A DNA stretch of 64,000 bases from Plecoglossus altivelis (Eukaryota; Chordata; Actinopteri; Osmeriformes; Plecoglossidae): contig BROE01000005.1 of assembly GCA_036571765.1 (NCBI GenBank), positions 5,090,944-5,154,943 of the forward strand, read 5' to 3'. Within the stretch, counting starts at the first letter, position 1. Every line of letters begins with the position of its first letter. Below the pieces are notes generated by a model. The model was not told the DNA's origin. It ran no database searches and saw only the letters and a program-made list of their open reading frames with translations. The position numbers were made by a program, and so were the translations under genes. Below are positions 48,001 to 60,600 of this stretch, one piece after another.

Positions 48001-49995
48001 GCCGGACTTAGGACAACGCCAGCACTTCCTGCCGCAAGAGCGTTTAACGAGGCCGCTGTTCCCCGAGACAGGAAGTGGAATGGAAAAGAGAGACGCAAAC
48101 ACGACCCGCTAACGCGCTGAGCGTAGGCGGCGAGGGAGTCCCCTGGAACACTGATGTCAGAGGAGTTACAGGGCGCTGCGTGTCGAGGAACTTACGAAGT
48201 GTTCCTGTCAACACCGAGGTTCACCAGCCCTAGAAGACTCCTCCCTAGCAATGGCAAGTCCTCAATAATTAATATGACCAGAGTGTGATGGGCAAACAGA
48301 GCTCGTCTATGAAGCAGGTGCCAGAGTTGATATCAACGGAACAGTACGCAGGGAAAGCATCTCAGACAGTCAACACAGCCAAGGTGTGTCTCGGACACTT
48401 TCCGTATCTCAGACACTTTCTCTCTGTCAGCGTGTCTCTGATCTCATCTGTTTGCTTGTGCCAGGGCAGAGAAGCCCTCTGACCCTTCGGTGAAAAGGCA
48501 CACATTGCAGCGCCCCTCTGAGCAAATCAGCTTTCATCGCCCTGTCTTGTAATATCAGCTCTCTTTCGCTATTTTTTTCCACAAATAAGGCAAGTCCCTC
48601 CCCTCTCTGAAATTTGGCACGAAGGCTTGAAATTCCACAGGGCAAAAAACTGACGCACTTTTTCTGTTATCGCTCCCTCCCTGTGGCTCTAGAGAGGAGT
48701 GGGGGTGGGAGGGGGGGAGGGATGTGGGTGATGTGGGGTAAGGGGTCAAATTGCTCTTCTCACTCAGAATCTCAGTGCTTTCACTTATATCTTGCATCCC
48801 TCTCCTGGTAGGACATGGTAACGCCTAGTAGGACTCTAACACCTGGTAGGACACTTTAACACCTGGTAGGACACCGTAACGCCTAGTAGGACACTTTGAC
48901 ACCTGGTAGGACACTGTAAAGCCTAGTAGGACACTTTGACACCTGGTAGGACACTGTAAAGCCTAGTAGGACATTTTAATACCTGGTAGGACACGGTAAC
49001 GCCTAGTAGGACACTTTAACATCTAGTAGGACACGGTAACGCCTAGTAGGACACTTTAACACCTGGTAGCACACCGTAACGTCTAGTAAGACACTTTAAC
49101 ACCTGGTAGGACAGGGTAACGCCTAGTAGGACACTGTAACGCCTAGTAGGACACTTTAACACCTGGTAGGACGCTGTAAAGCCTAGTAGGACACGTTAAC
49201 ACCTGGTAGGACACTTTAACACCTGGTAGGACACTTAAACGTCTAGTAGGACACCGTAACGCCTAGTAGGACACTTTAACACCTGGTAGGACAGGGTAAC
49301 GTCTAGTAGGACACTTTAACACCTAGTAGGACACTGTAACACCTAGTAGGACACCGTAACGCCTAGTAGGACACTTTAACACCTGGTAGGACACGGTAAC
49401 GCCTAGTAGGACACTTTAACACCTGGTAGGACACGGTCACGCCTGTTCTTACCTGTTGAGGAAGGTGTTTCCAAAGGGGTTGAGTTTGCGGAAGGGCTTG
49501 TTGGGGTCCACAATCAGAGCGTTTCCTGGGATGACCCCCTCCACCTCGCCGTGCATGACCGCCGTGAAGCAGTCAGTGGTGGGTTCAGGCCCCACCCTGC
49601 TACCCGGGACATCCTGCTCCAGCAGGTATCTGACAAAACACACACACACACACAGCGATTCAGCTCTGGAGCTCGCCACAGCCAAAAGGTAAACTGACAC
49701 CTATTATTTCAGTAGCTCAATCTGATTACATTTCAGCGTGGACGAAACGCCTTCTCTTCCTACGTTGTACTCACTTGATGAAGGTGGTCTTCCCCGTCGA
49801 GTACTGTCCCACCACCAGCACCATGGGCTTGTTGTCAAAGTCTGCGTCCTCAAGGCTGAGGGAGTGGAAGTCATTGAAGCCATAGTACTCCTCTAGAGGC
49901 AGCAGCTTCTTGCGGTACAGGGACTTGAGGCCCTCAGTCACAGTGCGGATCACCTCCGGGGTCTTCTTCACATTCTTCCTCCCCCAACGGGACAT
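45011..49995 (-). CDS. ehd2: EH domain-containing protein 2, caveolar dynamin-like ATPase
   Basis: Membrane-tubulating ATPase that stabilises caveolae at the cell surface. Minus-strand exons: 49995-49775, 49629-49453, 47292-47195, 46361-45949, 45857-45693, 45559-45011. Phases join to 540 residues (human EHD2 543). The dynamin-type GTPase-fold domain has P-loop GQYSTGKTT, switch DTPGILSGAKQR and NKAD. The NKPFRKLNPFGNTFLNR loop (KPF/NPF) is EHD-specific. Helical domain segments and VHAHIISHLKQEMPSVFRKD follow. The linker holds the EHD2-type GVQGGAFMGTRAGPF. The C-terminal EH domain has KYDEIFYNL, LPNSVLGRIWKLSDVD and the EF-hand loop DVDRDGMLDDEEFAL, and the protein ends PPSKRRQKGSDA. EHD2 is chosen over EHD1/3/4 from the linker and C-terminus. 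Exon 3 abuts an N gap in the intron. The next gene, bicra, is also EHD2's neighbour in human. Confidence 0.96.
46428..46523. repeat. (CT)n microsatellite in ehd2 intron
   Basis: CTCT run with T-rich interruptions between ehd2 exons 4 and 3, followed by a short CA run. Confidence 0.9.
47297..47694. other. Assembly gap (398 N) in ehd2 intron
   Basis: N run that begins four bases outside ehd2 exon 3 (the acceptor CAG is still visible at 47293-47295). A GGGTCTCTGAGGT string occurs twice right after the gap (about 47696 and 47754), so repeated sequence probably caused the break. Confidence 0.95.
48803..49442. repeat. 20-bp minisatellite (about 32 copies) in ehd2 intron 2
   Basis: Tandem units of 20 bases alternating between GCCTAGTAGGACACTTTAAC-like and ACCTGGTAGGACACGGTAAC-like versions, giving a 40-bp higher-order period. 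It ends about ten bases from the splice donor of ehd2 exon 2 (49453). Confidence 0.96.
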
Positions 49996-52117
49996 GTTGA
50001 TGGACTGGAGGGACGGGAGCGAGCTAGGTAGTATCTTAGGTGATGTGTTTGTGTATTGTGGCTTGCGCGGGGCCCCCCCTCTGTGTGTAGGGGCAAGGGT
50101 TTCCTTCAAATGAACCTTGGAATGACTTTAGGAGCTTCCTGTATTTATGTGAACTTCGCTCACTTATACGTTGCTTTCCAAAATGGACAATGGGCCCTTG
50201 TGTCTGTCTGCGAAGGGGCGGTTTGTGTTCACCTTGTGACGAAAGACGCCCTGCTGGCTGCTAGGATTCTAGAAAAACAAAAGAGAAAAACGGAGCGTGA
50301 GTGTTTAGAGTGGTCTGAAGAGTGTGCGTAGGGACCAAACAGACTAAACAGCCTGGTGAAGAGGCCTGTGATCGAAGAGGCCGGTCCACCGTTACTTTTC
50401 CTATGAACGTGGAATCTGGAGAGATTTTTAGCCCAGTGGAGAAAGCACAGTGCATTGTCAGTGCTTGCCTGGAAAAGTTGGCCCTCGGTCTGTGGAAACA
50501 CCCCCCTCTTCCAAGCATACAGGCAAAGCTCATTTCCTTACATTGAAATGAGTAAGAAGTTCCCCTGGTTTTCCTGGGGCTTCTCGGAGCGGAACGCTCC
50601 ACGAACGATCGGGAAGTTCTTAATTTGGTCAACGGGGAAAAAAAGAGGTTCTGTGGTAGATTCGCTCCACTGACAGATAGCTGTACGTGCACAGACACAT
50701 TCTGTCTCTTTCATCCAAGGACTATTAATCACCCCTGCCTACGCATGGAGTAGCGCTGGATCAGGGATCAAGAGTGGAGTCATGTCACACTGTGAGGTGG
50801 CAAAGCATCTGGATTCAAGATGGCATGTTTTTTCCTTTTTATATAAAAAACAAATTTAAAAAGTGGGAAGAAGGGGAAAGGGATTGATAACGACCAGCCA
50901 CACATCGGCAGGCGTGAAATCGTCTGTGACGAGACACTCGGAATCGCAAACCTCGTATAAACCGAAGAACGCACTCTGCCCCGGCAAGGAAGTCTGGCGA
51001 TGTCACAAGACAGACGAGCCAAGAGAGGAGGGCTTGTCAGACTGGCAAAGACCCGGAGATGGATGGAAAAGGGGTTTGGCTTGGCTTAGCGTTTGTGCAA
51101 CATGAGACATAAGACAGTTATCTAGTGGGGAGAATGACTCCTGGTGAGGCAGTGAGATCTGAATCAACAGGCACTCCTCAGAGTAAATCTCAGGGCTTCT
51201 GCCAGGCTTGGAGTTCAACTCCCTAACATGAAAGATGGATGGAAAATGCCTTGTGGGTTTTCGCACGCCGCAGTTGCAACAGCCCTGCCGCGCTGGATCG
51301 AGTTAACATTCTAGAACATTCGAAACAGAACGCGTGAATACGTGTCAAAGCATACGTTTTTGATCAGCGTGATAGAATGAATGCAAACCAAGGTTAACGT
51401 GCACATAAACGAGGCATCTTGTTTACAGAATGAGCGGAAGGGCATCGCAGTGGAAAGAGTGACATGGCAGGGGTCCTGCTTGTTCTGACATCCATAACTT
51501 CCTGCCCCACTGATGAGACACAATCAAGACTTCCTATTTTCCATGATCACAATTTCCATGGGACCCTTTGATTGTCAGATAAGATTCCAAATATATGGAT
51601 TTTCACATTCAAGATGACAGATTTACACTTCAAGAACACCCCTAAAACACACACATATATGTAGTCTCTCTCTCTGTATATGTACACATATATATATATA
51701 GTCTCTCTCTTTCTCCATCTGTATATATATATTCTCTCTTTCTGTATAAATATAATTCTTATGTTAGATATATCTACAAAGATAAATGGGGAGGAAAAAA
51801 AAGTTCTGTACCTGGTAATAGTTTCCACGCACTTCAATCTCTCTCCTCTCCCTTCTGGAGTCCCTGTTTGAAGTGAAGGAGGCGCAGTGACGAAGACCTC
51901 CTGGAGGAGCTGCTGCTTCCACGTACAGGTTTACTTTGTCAACAAACACATTGGCTCAGCAGAAGGCAGAGCGCAAGATCGCTGTGGGATGGTCGTCCTC
52001 CAGGGTTTTAATGTGTTTCAGCTGAGCTCCGGGTCTGGCAGTGCTCCTTGATCTGCTAAGCAGAGGGAATACAGGGACAAACGCACTGCAACGCAAGTGT
52101 TCTCCTCCTCTCTCTCT

Positions 52118-52157
<40 letters not shown>

Positions 52158-52488
52158 TGCTCTCTCTCTCTCTCTCCTCTCACTCTCTCTCTCTGTCTCT
52201 CTCTTCTCTCTCTCTCTCTCTCGTCTCTCTCTGTCTCTCCTCTCTCTCCTGTCTCTCTCTCTCTCTCTCTCTCGTCACTACTCTCTGGTCTCTCTCTGTC
52301 TCTCGCTCTCTCTCTCTCTCTCTCGTCTCTCCTCTCTCTCTCTCTGTTCTCTCTCTCTCTCTTCTCTCTCTCTCTCTGTCTGCTCTCCTCTCTCTCTCTG
52401 TTCTCTGTCTCTCCTCTCTCTCTGTCCTCTTCTCTCTCTCTCTGTCTCTCTTCTCTCTCTCTCTCTGTCTCTCTCTCCTCTCTCTCTG

Positions 52489-52520
<32 letters not shown>

Positions 52521-52575
52521 TTCTCTCTCTGTCTCTGTCTCTCTCTCTCCTGTCTCTCTTCTCTCTCTGTCTCTC

Positions 52576-52616
<41 letters not shown>

Positions 52617-53320
52617 TCTCTGTTCTCTCTCTCTCTCCCCCGTCTCTCTCTACTCTCTGTCTACTCTCTTCTCTGTCCTCTCGGCTCTCTGTCTCTCTCT
52701 CCTTAATGCACCTCCTCTTCCAGGGATGCCTTTGCAAGCACTCTGGGGAAAACCTTCAATCCTTGCTGTGTGAGGAGGGGATGAGACTGTGCATTCATAG
52801 AGGAGGGTGTGTACGTACAGAGGTGGGGGGATGTGGGGGGAGGGGGGGTATTAGGGTGAGGGCTGAATAAATGATTTGGGTGGAGTCTGATCCTTCCAGC
52901 TAGGTGGAGTAACTTCACACAGGTGTTTGCTGATATGGCATGGTTGTTTGGCACTACGGTTGTTAGGGACTACGGTTGTTAGGGACAATGTTGTGGTGGA
53001 TCCCGGTTTTACTTTCATCATTCTTTCTAGACCGCATGACTCCGTCAAACAACGCTGTATTTAGAGACTCGCTTGCTTTTCCCCTCGTCACTCTGTACAC
53101 TCTCGCTCCTCCCAAATCGTCTGAACTGCGGAGCTCAACAGAGCCACGCATTTCCACCTCCATACGCCACCTGGTGGTCATCAGACGCATTACACCCTTC
53201 TCTAACCCATTGGAATTCATAAACATCTGTCGGTTTATATCTTTCGCTGTGCGCTTATGTCACCTACAAGCAACGATGAGGGACTTCATAAAACATACAT
53301 GTGATGAATGTTTCATAAAA
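49996..53320. other. ehd2 upstream region, no gene recognised
   Basis: About 3.3 kb between the ehd2 start codon and the probable end of the bicra 3' UTR. It should contain the ehd2 promoter and any 5' non-coding exon. TA/CT simple sequence occurs at about 51650-51760 and a large CT microsatellite at 52095-52705. Open frames are short and without domain content. Confidence 0.5.
52095..52705. repeat. Long (CT)n-type microsatellite
   Basis: About 610 bases of TCTC repeats with regular CTG and single-T interruptions. The 170-260-residue serine/leucine frames on + and the arginine/glutamate frame on - are translations of the repeat. Confidence 0.97.
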
Positions 53321-53324
53321 GAAG

Positions 53325-54425
53325 CAAGGTTTAATTTACAGTTTTACTAAATGTACATTTCTTTTGAAAAAGTGTCATTATACACAATAAATACAATACA
53401 AAATTAATCTGTAATACTATACTTCGAATTTTCTTACGGCCTTTTATCTCGTTCTTAACTTTTTTTTTTTTTTACATTATTATTGTTCTTTTTTCAATGT
53501 CATTGCTCTCGCTGTATTTGAATTGTCCACCAGGCGACAGAAGGGGAAAGGACGGGGGGATTGACAGTGTGACAGGGAGAAATTAGGCAAAGACTGATAA
53601 CAAAGGAAAAAGATCAACAATTAAAGACTGGCCTGGCCTCGGTCGACAGATATGCATAATGTCCCAAACCTGGCAAAGTCAGCAACAAAGGTGTCTAAAA
53701 ACATGTGCCTGGAAAATCAATGACGTTCAAACCAAACAGAAAGAGAGTTTTAGCATGTCAATTTCATCAATACATGTTCATTTTACACCTTGTTACAGTA
53801 ATACAATTCCCAAGAGCAGCCACAAAGTAAACCACTTCACTATAACTCCAGCAGACTCTGGAAGGTACATCTAATCAGTTATATGCAACATGGATATGAA
53901 ATGTAAAATGTGAACTGTCTGGTAGGAGATTTACAGACTAAACCAGAGTATGTTTCCAATGTTATGCATCACGCTGCAGGGAAAGAGAATGAAGAAAGAC
54001 GCGATAAATGGGATCTCTAAACCAGGTCAACCTCCCTCGCTCGCTCTCTCTCTCTCTCCCCACCCCACCATCTCCCCCCCACCCCACCCCCCATCTCTCT
54101 CCCGGTCCCTCCCTCTCCCCCTCTCTCCCCTCCTGGCTCGGGGTCACCCAGAGGGTGGCTGGAACCTGCGAGCGTTGCTGAGTGTTTCTCAGCGGGGCGG
54201 CTGAAGATGGAGGGAGCGTGGAGAGATCAGGTCATGCAGCCCGTCGGCCCAGACACACCACAGAGGAATGTAGAAGGCAGGGGAGATGAAGAGAAACAAG
54301 CGGGTGACTCTTCACTGTAAGAACTTCGGACCAAATCGTCGTATTTCCTGACCGTAGAAGAGAAGAGCTCACAGTTGCAGCTTCGAGATTCTGACTTTCC
54401 ACACAGACGAGGCAGAACATTTACC

Positions 54426-54463
<38 letters not shown>

Positions 54464-54641
54464 CCCAGCCCCCCCAGCGAGAGTACTGAATCAAGTAGTA
54501 AACGACAAAGAAATCTTTTTGGACAATTCAAATGAACAAACTAGGCCGACACAGCTCAGCAGAGCACAGTGATTCTGTTCAGAATGTCCCCGTCTGTGTG
54601 TGTGTGTGTGTGTATCAGTCTGCCCTCAGGCTGAGGGGCTG
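53325..54641 (-). other. bicra: Probable bicra 3' UTR
   Basis: Minus-strand sequence after the bicra stop. A reverse-complement ATTAAA near 53329 could end the transcript. It contains a 38-base poly-C run (about 54426-54463) and a (GT)n run (about 54595-54613). No coding signal seen. Confidence 0.45.
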
Positions 54642-57600
54642 TTATCTGCTGTGAGTCTGAGTGACCAGGCTGCCGTTGTGACCGCGACCAGGGGCCAGCG
54701 AGGCGGACGAGGACCCCGAGGACGAGGGGGGGACTGAAGGTCTGTGTGCCTGCGCCCCTGAGCCTCCCGGCCGCTGGCTGTGGTGGTGGTGGTGGTGGTG
54801 ATGGTGATGGTGGGGCCGTGAGCTGCCACCCTTACTGCCCTGACCGCGGGCAGACGGCCCCTGCTGCAGGTTGAGGATGCTGTCGATGGCGCTCTGCAGG
54901 TGGTCGGTCAGAGACTCGTCGGGCGGGCTGCCGCTGGAGAAGCTGGCGTTGTCCATGTCCATGTCGGGGGAATCGGACTTGCAGCGTTTGGCAGGAAGCG
55001 AAGAGTCCCTGGCGAAGGAAGACTCGGGCGGGGAGGGCGGGCCAGGGGCGTGCTGGTCCATCCTAAAAGTGCCCCCCTCCCTTTGTCTGTTCTTACTGCT
55101 CACCCTCTTGTACTTCCCCGCGTCAGGACCCAAGTCCGCGTGCTTCGCCTCCCTCTCCTCCTCCTCCTCCTCTTCCTCGTCCTCCTCGGCCTCCCTGTCT
55201 GGGCGCCGCTGAGGATGCTGGGAGGTTTTGATGCCGCGGGTGAAGGAGTGGCCCAGAGCGTCCACCGAGTTCCCCAGCCTCCCCCCCTCTAAGCCTGGCT
55301 CAGCGTGAGGGTGAGGGGCCTCTCTACCGCCTCGCTTCTCCAGCTTCACGCTGGCTATCACAGTCCTATCGGAGGCCGAGGGGGAGGACGGCGTCTGGGG
55401 TTTGGGGGGAGAGGAGACCGGCCTGGGGTAAGGCAGGCTGTCACCCCCTCCCCCCGGCACGCCGGGACGCACGCGGGGGCTGATGTTCTCCCGGTAGGTC
55501 TTCCGCAGAGGCAGGCGACACGTGGTCTGGGGCGGGGCTGCCGTGGAGGCGGGATTGCGTTTGACTCCGCTGATGTCGTGGTGCTCTAAAGTCCCGTTCA
55601 TCTGAGCCATGGAGGGTGTGGAGGATGAGGTGGAGGAAGACCAGGGGTGGGAGGAGGTGGAGGTGGAGGAGGAGGGGGGGCGGGCCGAGATGGGAGGAGC
55701 AGAGCTGTGCTGGGGGAGGGTGGATTGGGTGGTTTCTACAGAGGATGTTGACAATGAAGCAGCACTACAGGTTGGGGGAGGAGTCCTGATCACAGTAGTG
55801 ATGGAAGGGGGCGCAGGGCTGGCCTTCGCTAGAGGCTGGGGCTGAGGCTGGGGCTGAGGCTGCGGCTGGGGCTGGGTGTTGTGTTGGGGCTGAGTGTGGA
55901 CTGGGTCTAAGGCAGTGTTGTGGACCACCTTGCTAAAGCCCGCCTCCTGTTTGATCTTCAGCTTCAAGCCGATTCGTCGGCGGGCCTCGTAAGTCTTGAT
56001 GGGCGGTTTGCTAGTTCGCTGAGGGAGAGCGTCGTCGTCGTCGGCCAATCGGGAGGAGGAGTAGGATGAGGAGGGAGCGGGGCGCGGCTGAAGGACGAGC
56101 TCTGCCTGGGGGTCTCGGTGGGTTTGACCCCTGGAGCTGCGGCCGGAGAACAGCTGCTGGACCAGGACACTGAGGCCCCGCCTCCACCTTGCTTTATAAC
56201 CAGCTTGGTGGAGGGGAAGTGAGAAGGGGGCGGGGCCGGGGCGGGGGTGGTGCTGGGGGCCGGGGCGGGGGCGGCGGCAGGGGGGGCGGCTGGGGGAGCA
56301 GGTGTAGGGGTGGATCCTGGGGGCAGGGAAGGTGGCTCTGTTGCAGAGCATCCAGCACTCCCAGAGCCCAGGCCTGCAGGCAGGGGGGGCAGCGAAGACA
56401 CAGCAGCTGCAGTCTCCAGCATGCGCGAGTTGGCAACATACTCCTCTGGTAGAGGGTGGCGAGGGAGGAGGAGAGAGAGGAGAGATGAAAAGGATGAGAG
56501 GAACAAACCAAGCAAAAACAGAGGAAAAGATGACAGAGAAAAAAAGAAAAGACAAAAATACGAGAAATGGAGAAGGAGAGATGAGAGAAAGGAGAAAGAG
56601 AGAGAAAGAAAGAAAAAAAAACGCGAGTAATAGAGAGAAGAAGACTTTAGAGAGAATTAATAAAAAGCAGCAAAGGAAGACAAAAAGAGAAGAGTAAAAG
56701 AAACAAAACACATGAGAGGGCTCAGTAGAGCATGATGAGGAAATATTCAGTTCAAAATCCCTCTTGGATATTTCGCTTCAGACCAGCAAACCTGCGAGTT
56801 GCGCTCAAATGAGTTGCCATCTATCCTCGTTCCCAGGAGACAAGCATCACACAATACACGCTGTGTGGTGTGTGTGAGTGTGGTCAGTGGTGAGTGTGGT
56901 GTGTGTGAGTGTGTGTGTGTGTGTGAGTGTTTCCCTGGGAGTGCATATGGAAGTACCTGGTCTCTCCTTGGCCAGTATCCGGTCCTGCCCCAGAGCCATC
57001 TTCTCCTCCTGGATGAACATGCGGTCGATCATCACCATCTCTGCCGACGGGCCCAGCCTCTGCTCGTGTCCCAACAACAATCTGGGGTTAAATACGACTC
57101 GCTGCCGGGGAGGAGACCACCAGGCTCTGGAAGCTCGCAAACACGTCAACTTACTTTGGATTCCTCGAAGAGAAGGTGGCGGTACTTGTCGATCATGGCC
57201 TGCGTTCGCTTCAGGAGCTGGCTGGAGACGCTCTCAAACTCATCATCCACTGGGGAGGAAGAGAAGGGAGGATGTGGTCAGACTTGTGTGTGTGTGTGTG
57301 TGTGTGTGTGCATGCAGGGGGCACTAGAGGCAGAGGGGGGCTAGGGAAGTGGGCAGAGGGGGGGGCAGTAGAGGCAGAGGGGGGCTGGGGAAGTGGGCAG
57401 AGGCTGGTGGAGGTGGAGGTGGTGGGGGTACCTCTGCGGTAGTCGTGGGGGGAGGACGCGGTGCCCTGGTAGAGATGATAAGGCAGCAGTCTGTGCAGGG
57501 TGTCCTCGAAGGAGCGGAAAGGAGCGCTTTGGTCTGGATACAGAACAGACCCCTGCTGCCTCCTGAGCTGCTCCAACATCCTAGACACACACACAAACGC

Positions 57601-60600
57601 ACACACACACACACACAGGCACGCACACAGACAGACACACACACACACAAACACAAAACCTTTAAAAACGTGTCGATCAAACAGGGATTTACATCTCATT
57701 TGCCTTTGTCATTTCAGTTACATCATACGAGAAACACAAACTAGCAGTGGGTCTGATAACCATCTCCTGGCTGTAACACAGTTCTAGCAGCACACACAAG
57801 AAGCACAGCTCAACCCAAACCCACCTGGCTTCCTTGCTGGGCTCCATGCAGAAAGGCATCTTCAAAGTTGCAGTCTGTGACAAGAGGGAGGGAGAAAAAC
57901 ATCAAGACAAGACAAAAGATCTCATCCACAGTGCAGGGTCAGAGGTGGACTTCCTTACCCCGCCCCCAGGCCTGCCATGCCCCCAGGCCTGCCACACCCC
58001 CAGGCCTGCCCTGCCCCTAGGCCTGCCCTGCCCCTAGGCCTGCCACGCCCCCAGGCCTGCCATGCCCCTAAGCCTGCCACGCCCCCAGGCCTGCCACGCC
58101 CCTAGGCCTGCCCTGCCCCTAGGCCTGCCACGCCTCCAGGCCTGCCACGCCCCTAGGCCTGCCACGCCCCCAGGCCTGCCATGCCCCTAGGACTGCCACG
58201 CCCCCAGGCCTGCCATGCCCCCAGAACTGCCACGCCCCCAGGCCTGCCATGCCCCCAGGACTGCCACGCCCCCAGGCCAAGGAGCCCACACCCAGTTTAG
58301 GCGGCACCAGGGCCGGAGGGGGGGGGGGGGGGGGGGGGGGGGATACCCTGAACATTCCATCCCACTGGGACCTGCTGCAGTACTCACCTGTACAGATTGG
58401 GTAAGGCTGGCTGGAGTAACCACCTGGTTACCTGAAGCCCCACAGAGTCCCTGGGATCCTGAGAAAACCTGCAGGTTGTTGGATGCTGAGGAGGGAATAT
58501 AGAAGATGAAGGAAGGTTCTTTCTCTGAGTTTAACACCCCAGAGATGATGACACTGACTGGAAACATGCGGTATGAAATACGACAGTCAACATTAGGCTG
58601 GTGGTGTCTGACCTGAGACGGGGGTCTTGATGAGCACTGATGTCTGTTGGAGGAGCGGGGGGATCTGGACAGCTGTGCCAGCGCCGGCAGGCGACGTCAC
58701 AACTGGAGCGACAGGCACCTCCTGGGAGCCAAAGGGCAGCGGCGTCTGGATGGCCTGCTTGGCCTGCAGGAGAATGTTCTGCTGGACCTGGGAGGAAGGA
58801 AGGAAAGAAGAGAGGAGGGGGAGGGGTTCGTGAACGGGCCCAGGATGGAGACACGTGTCCAGCCAGCATGCGAGGGAGTGAGGGGTAGCGGAGGAGGGGC
58901 GGCTGTTACCTGGTGCAGCTTGTCCAGCAGCTGCTTCTGCTGAGGGGAGGGCTGGGCGATGGTGGACAGGGTCTGGAGCTGAGCGGCGACCAGCTGGAGG
59001 TGGTGCTGCTGCTCTGCGTTCAGCCCCGGCAGAGGGGCCTGGGCTTTCACCACTGTGGCGAGGGGGGGCGCTGCGAACTGGAACTGGGCTGGAGGAGCCT
59101 GGGGGGGCTTGGGGGAGCAGGAGGCTGGGGGGACGTCGGGCTGGAAGGGAGCGGGCTGCGAGGGCGGGCGAGCCTGGGGCTGCAGCTGGAGCTGGATGTG
59201 AGCGGGCGGGGGCGGCGGCGGCTGCTGGGGTGGAGGGGCTGGCTGGGGCGAGCCGGGGAGCTGGTTGTGGACGATGAAGAGAGGGGGCAGGGAGGAGGGC
59301 GTGCAGGAGCGAGCTGGAGTCTGGGCCTGGGCCTGGGGCTGGGAGGGGGGGCGAGACTGCTGCTGGTGGTGCGGGGACTGGACATGCTGACCCAGGGTGA
59401 GCGGGGATGGAGACGGCTGGGGGCTGTCTGCCAGGGGAGGAGGGGCCGTGTGAGTGGCCAGAGGCTGAGAGGGCGACATGCTCTGGATCCTCAGCGGCTG
59501 GGGGTGACCGGTGGGAGGCACCTGGAGCCACAGGAGCAGAACAAACAAGGAGACCGTCAGAGACAGAGCAAGGCTCCCATCCACAGACACACCAGATCAG
59601 ACGAAACATCGGAACTGACGCATATGTACGGAATAACAGGAGGCAAGCACACAACCACACGCACATTAGCAAGCAGAAAGAGATTGTGGCACACAATGCT
59701 AGAACACTTCAGCTAGAAAGAATCGCCTGTGGATAAGCGGAGCACGTCGGATGGAGGTTATCACATCCTTGAATTGCAGGTAATTTGAGATAAAGATAAC
59801 AGCGTAACAAAATCATTCTACATGTATTTGGATAATAACACAGCTGCTCCTGTGATTAGCGAAAGGAAAACGGAAGGAACCAGCATGGGTCTGAGGTGTA
59901 GCAGGATGTAGCAGGCTGGGTGTTGTAGCAGGACTGGGTGTGTAGCAGGCTGGGCGTGTGTGCAGGACTGGGTGTGTAAGCAGACTGGGGTGTGTAGCAG
60001 GGCTGGGTGTGGTAGCAGGGCTGGGTGTGTAGCGGCTGGGGTGTGTAGCAGGACTGGGGTGTGTAGCAGGGCTGGGGTGTGTAGCAGGACTGGGGTGTGT
60101 AGCAGGACTGGGGTGTGTAAACGACAGACTGGGTGTGTAAGCAGGGCTGGGGTGTAGTAGCAGGCTGGGGGTGTGTAAGCAGGCTGGTGTGTAGCAGGCG
60201 GGGGTGTGATAGCAGGCTGGGGTGTGCTAGTCAGACTGGGGTGTGTAAGGGAGATGGGAGAGTTAGCAGGGCGGGGTGGTAGCCGGGACTGGGGTGTGTA
60301 GCAGGACTGGGGTGTGTAGCAGGACTGGGGTGTGTAGCAGGACTGGGGTGTGTAGCAGGGCTGGGGTGTGTAGCAGGACTGGGGTGTGTAGCAGGGCTGG
60401 GGTGTGTAGCAGGACTGGGTGTGTAAGCAGGGCTTGGGTGGTGAATAGCAGGGCTGGGGTGTGTAGCAGGACTGGGGTGTGTAGCCAGGCTGGGGTGTGT
60501 ACAGGGTGTGTAGCAGGACTGGGGTTGTAGCATGCTGGGGGTAGCAGGGCTGGGGTGTGTAGCAGGACTGGGGTGTGTAGCAGGACTGGGGTGTGTAGCA

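Noticed and set aside
48803..49442. Regular array resembling a CRISPR
   Set aside because: Units are contiguous 20-mers with no spacers, inside a vertebrate intron. It is a minisatellite.
52041..52870. Serine/leucine-rich frames of over 200 codons
   Set aside because: Pure translations of the CT microsatellite.
56446..56711. Hydrophobic phenylalanine/leucine N-terminal extension of the large bicra frame
   Set aside because: It is translation of a purine/pyrimidine-rich intron upstream of the acceptor at 56446-56447. The true upstream exon is 57059-56957.
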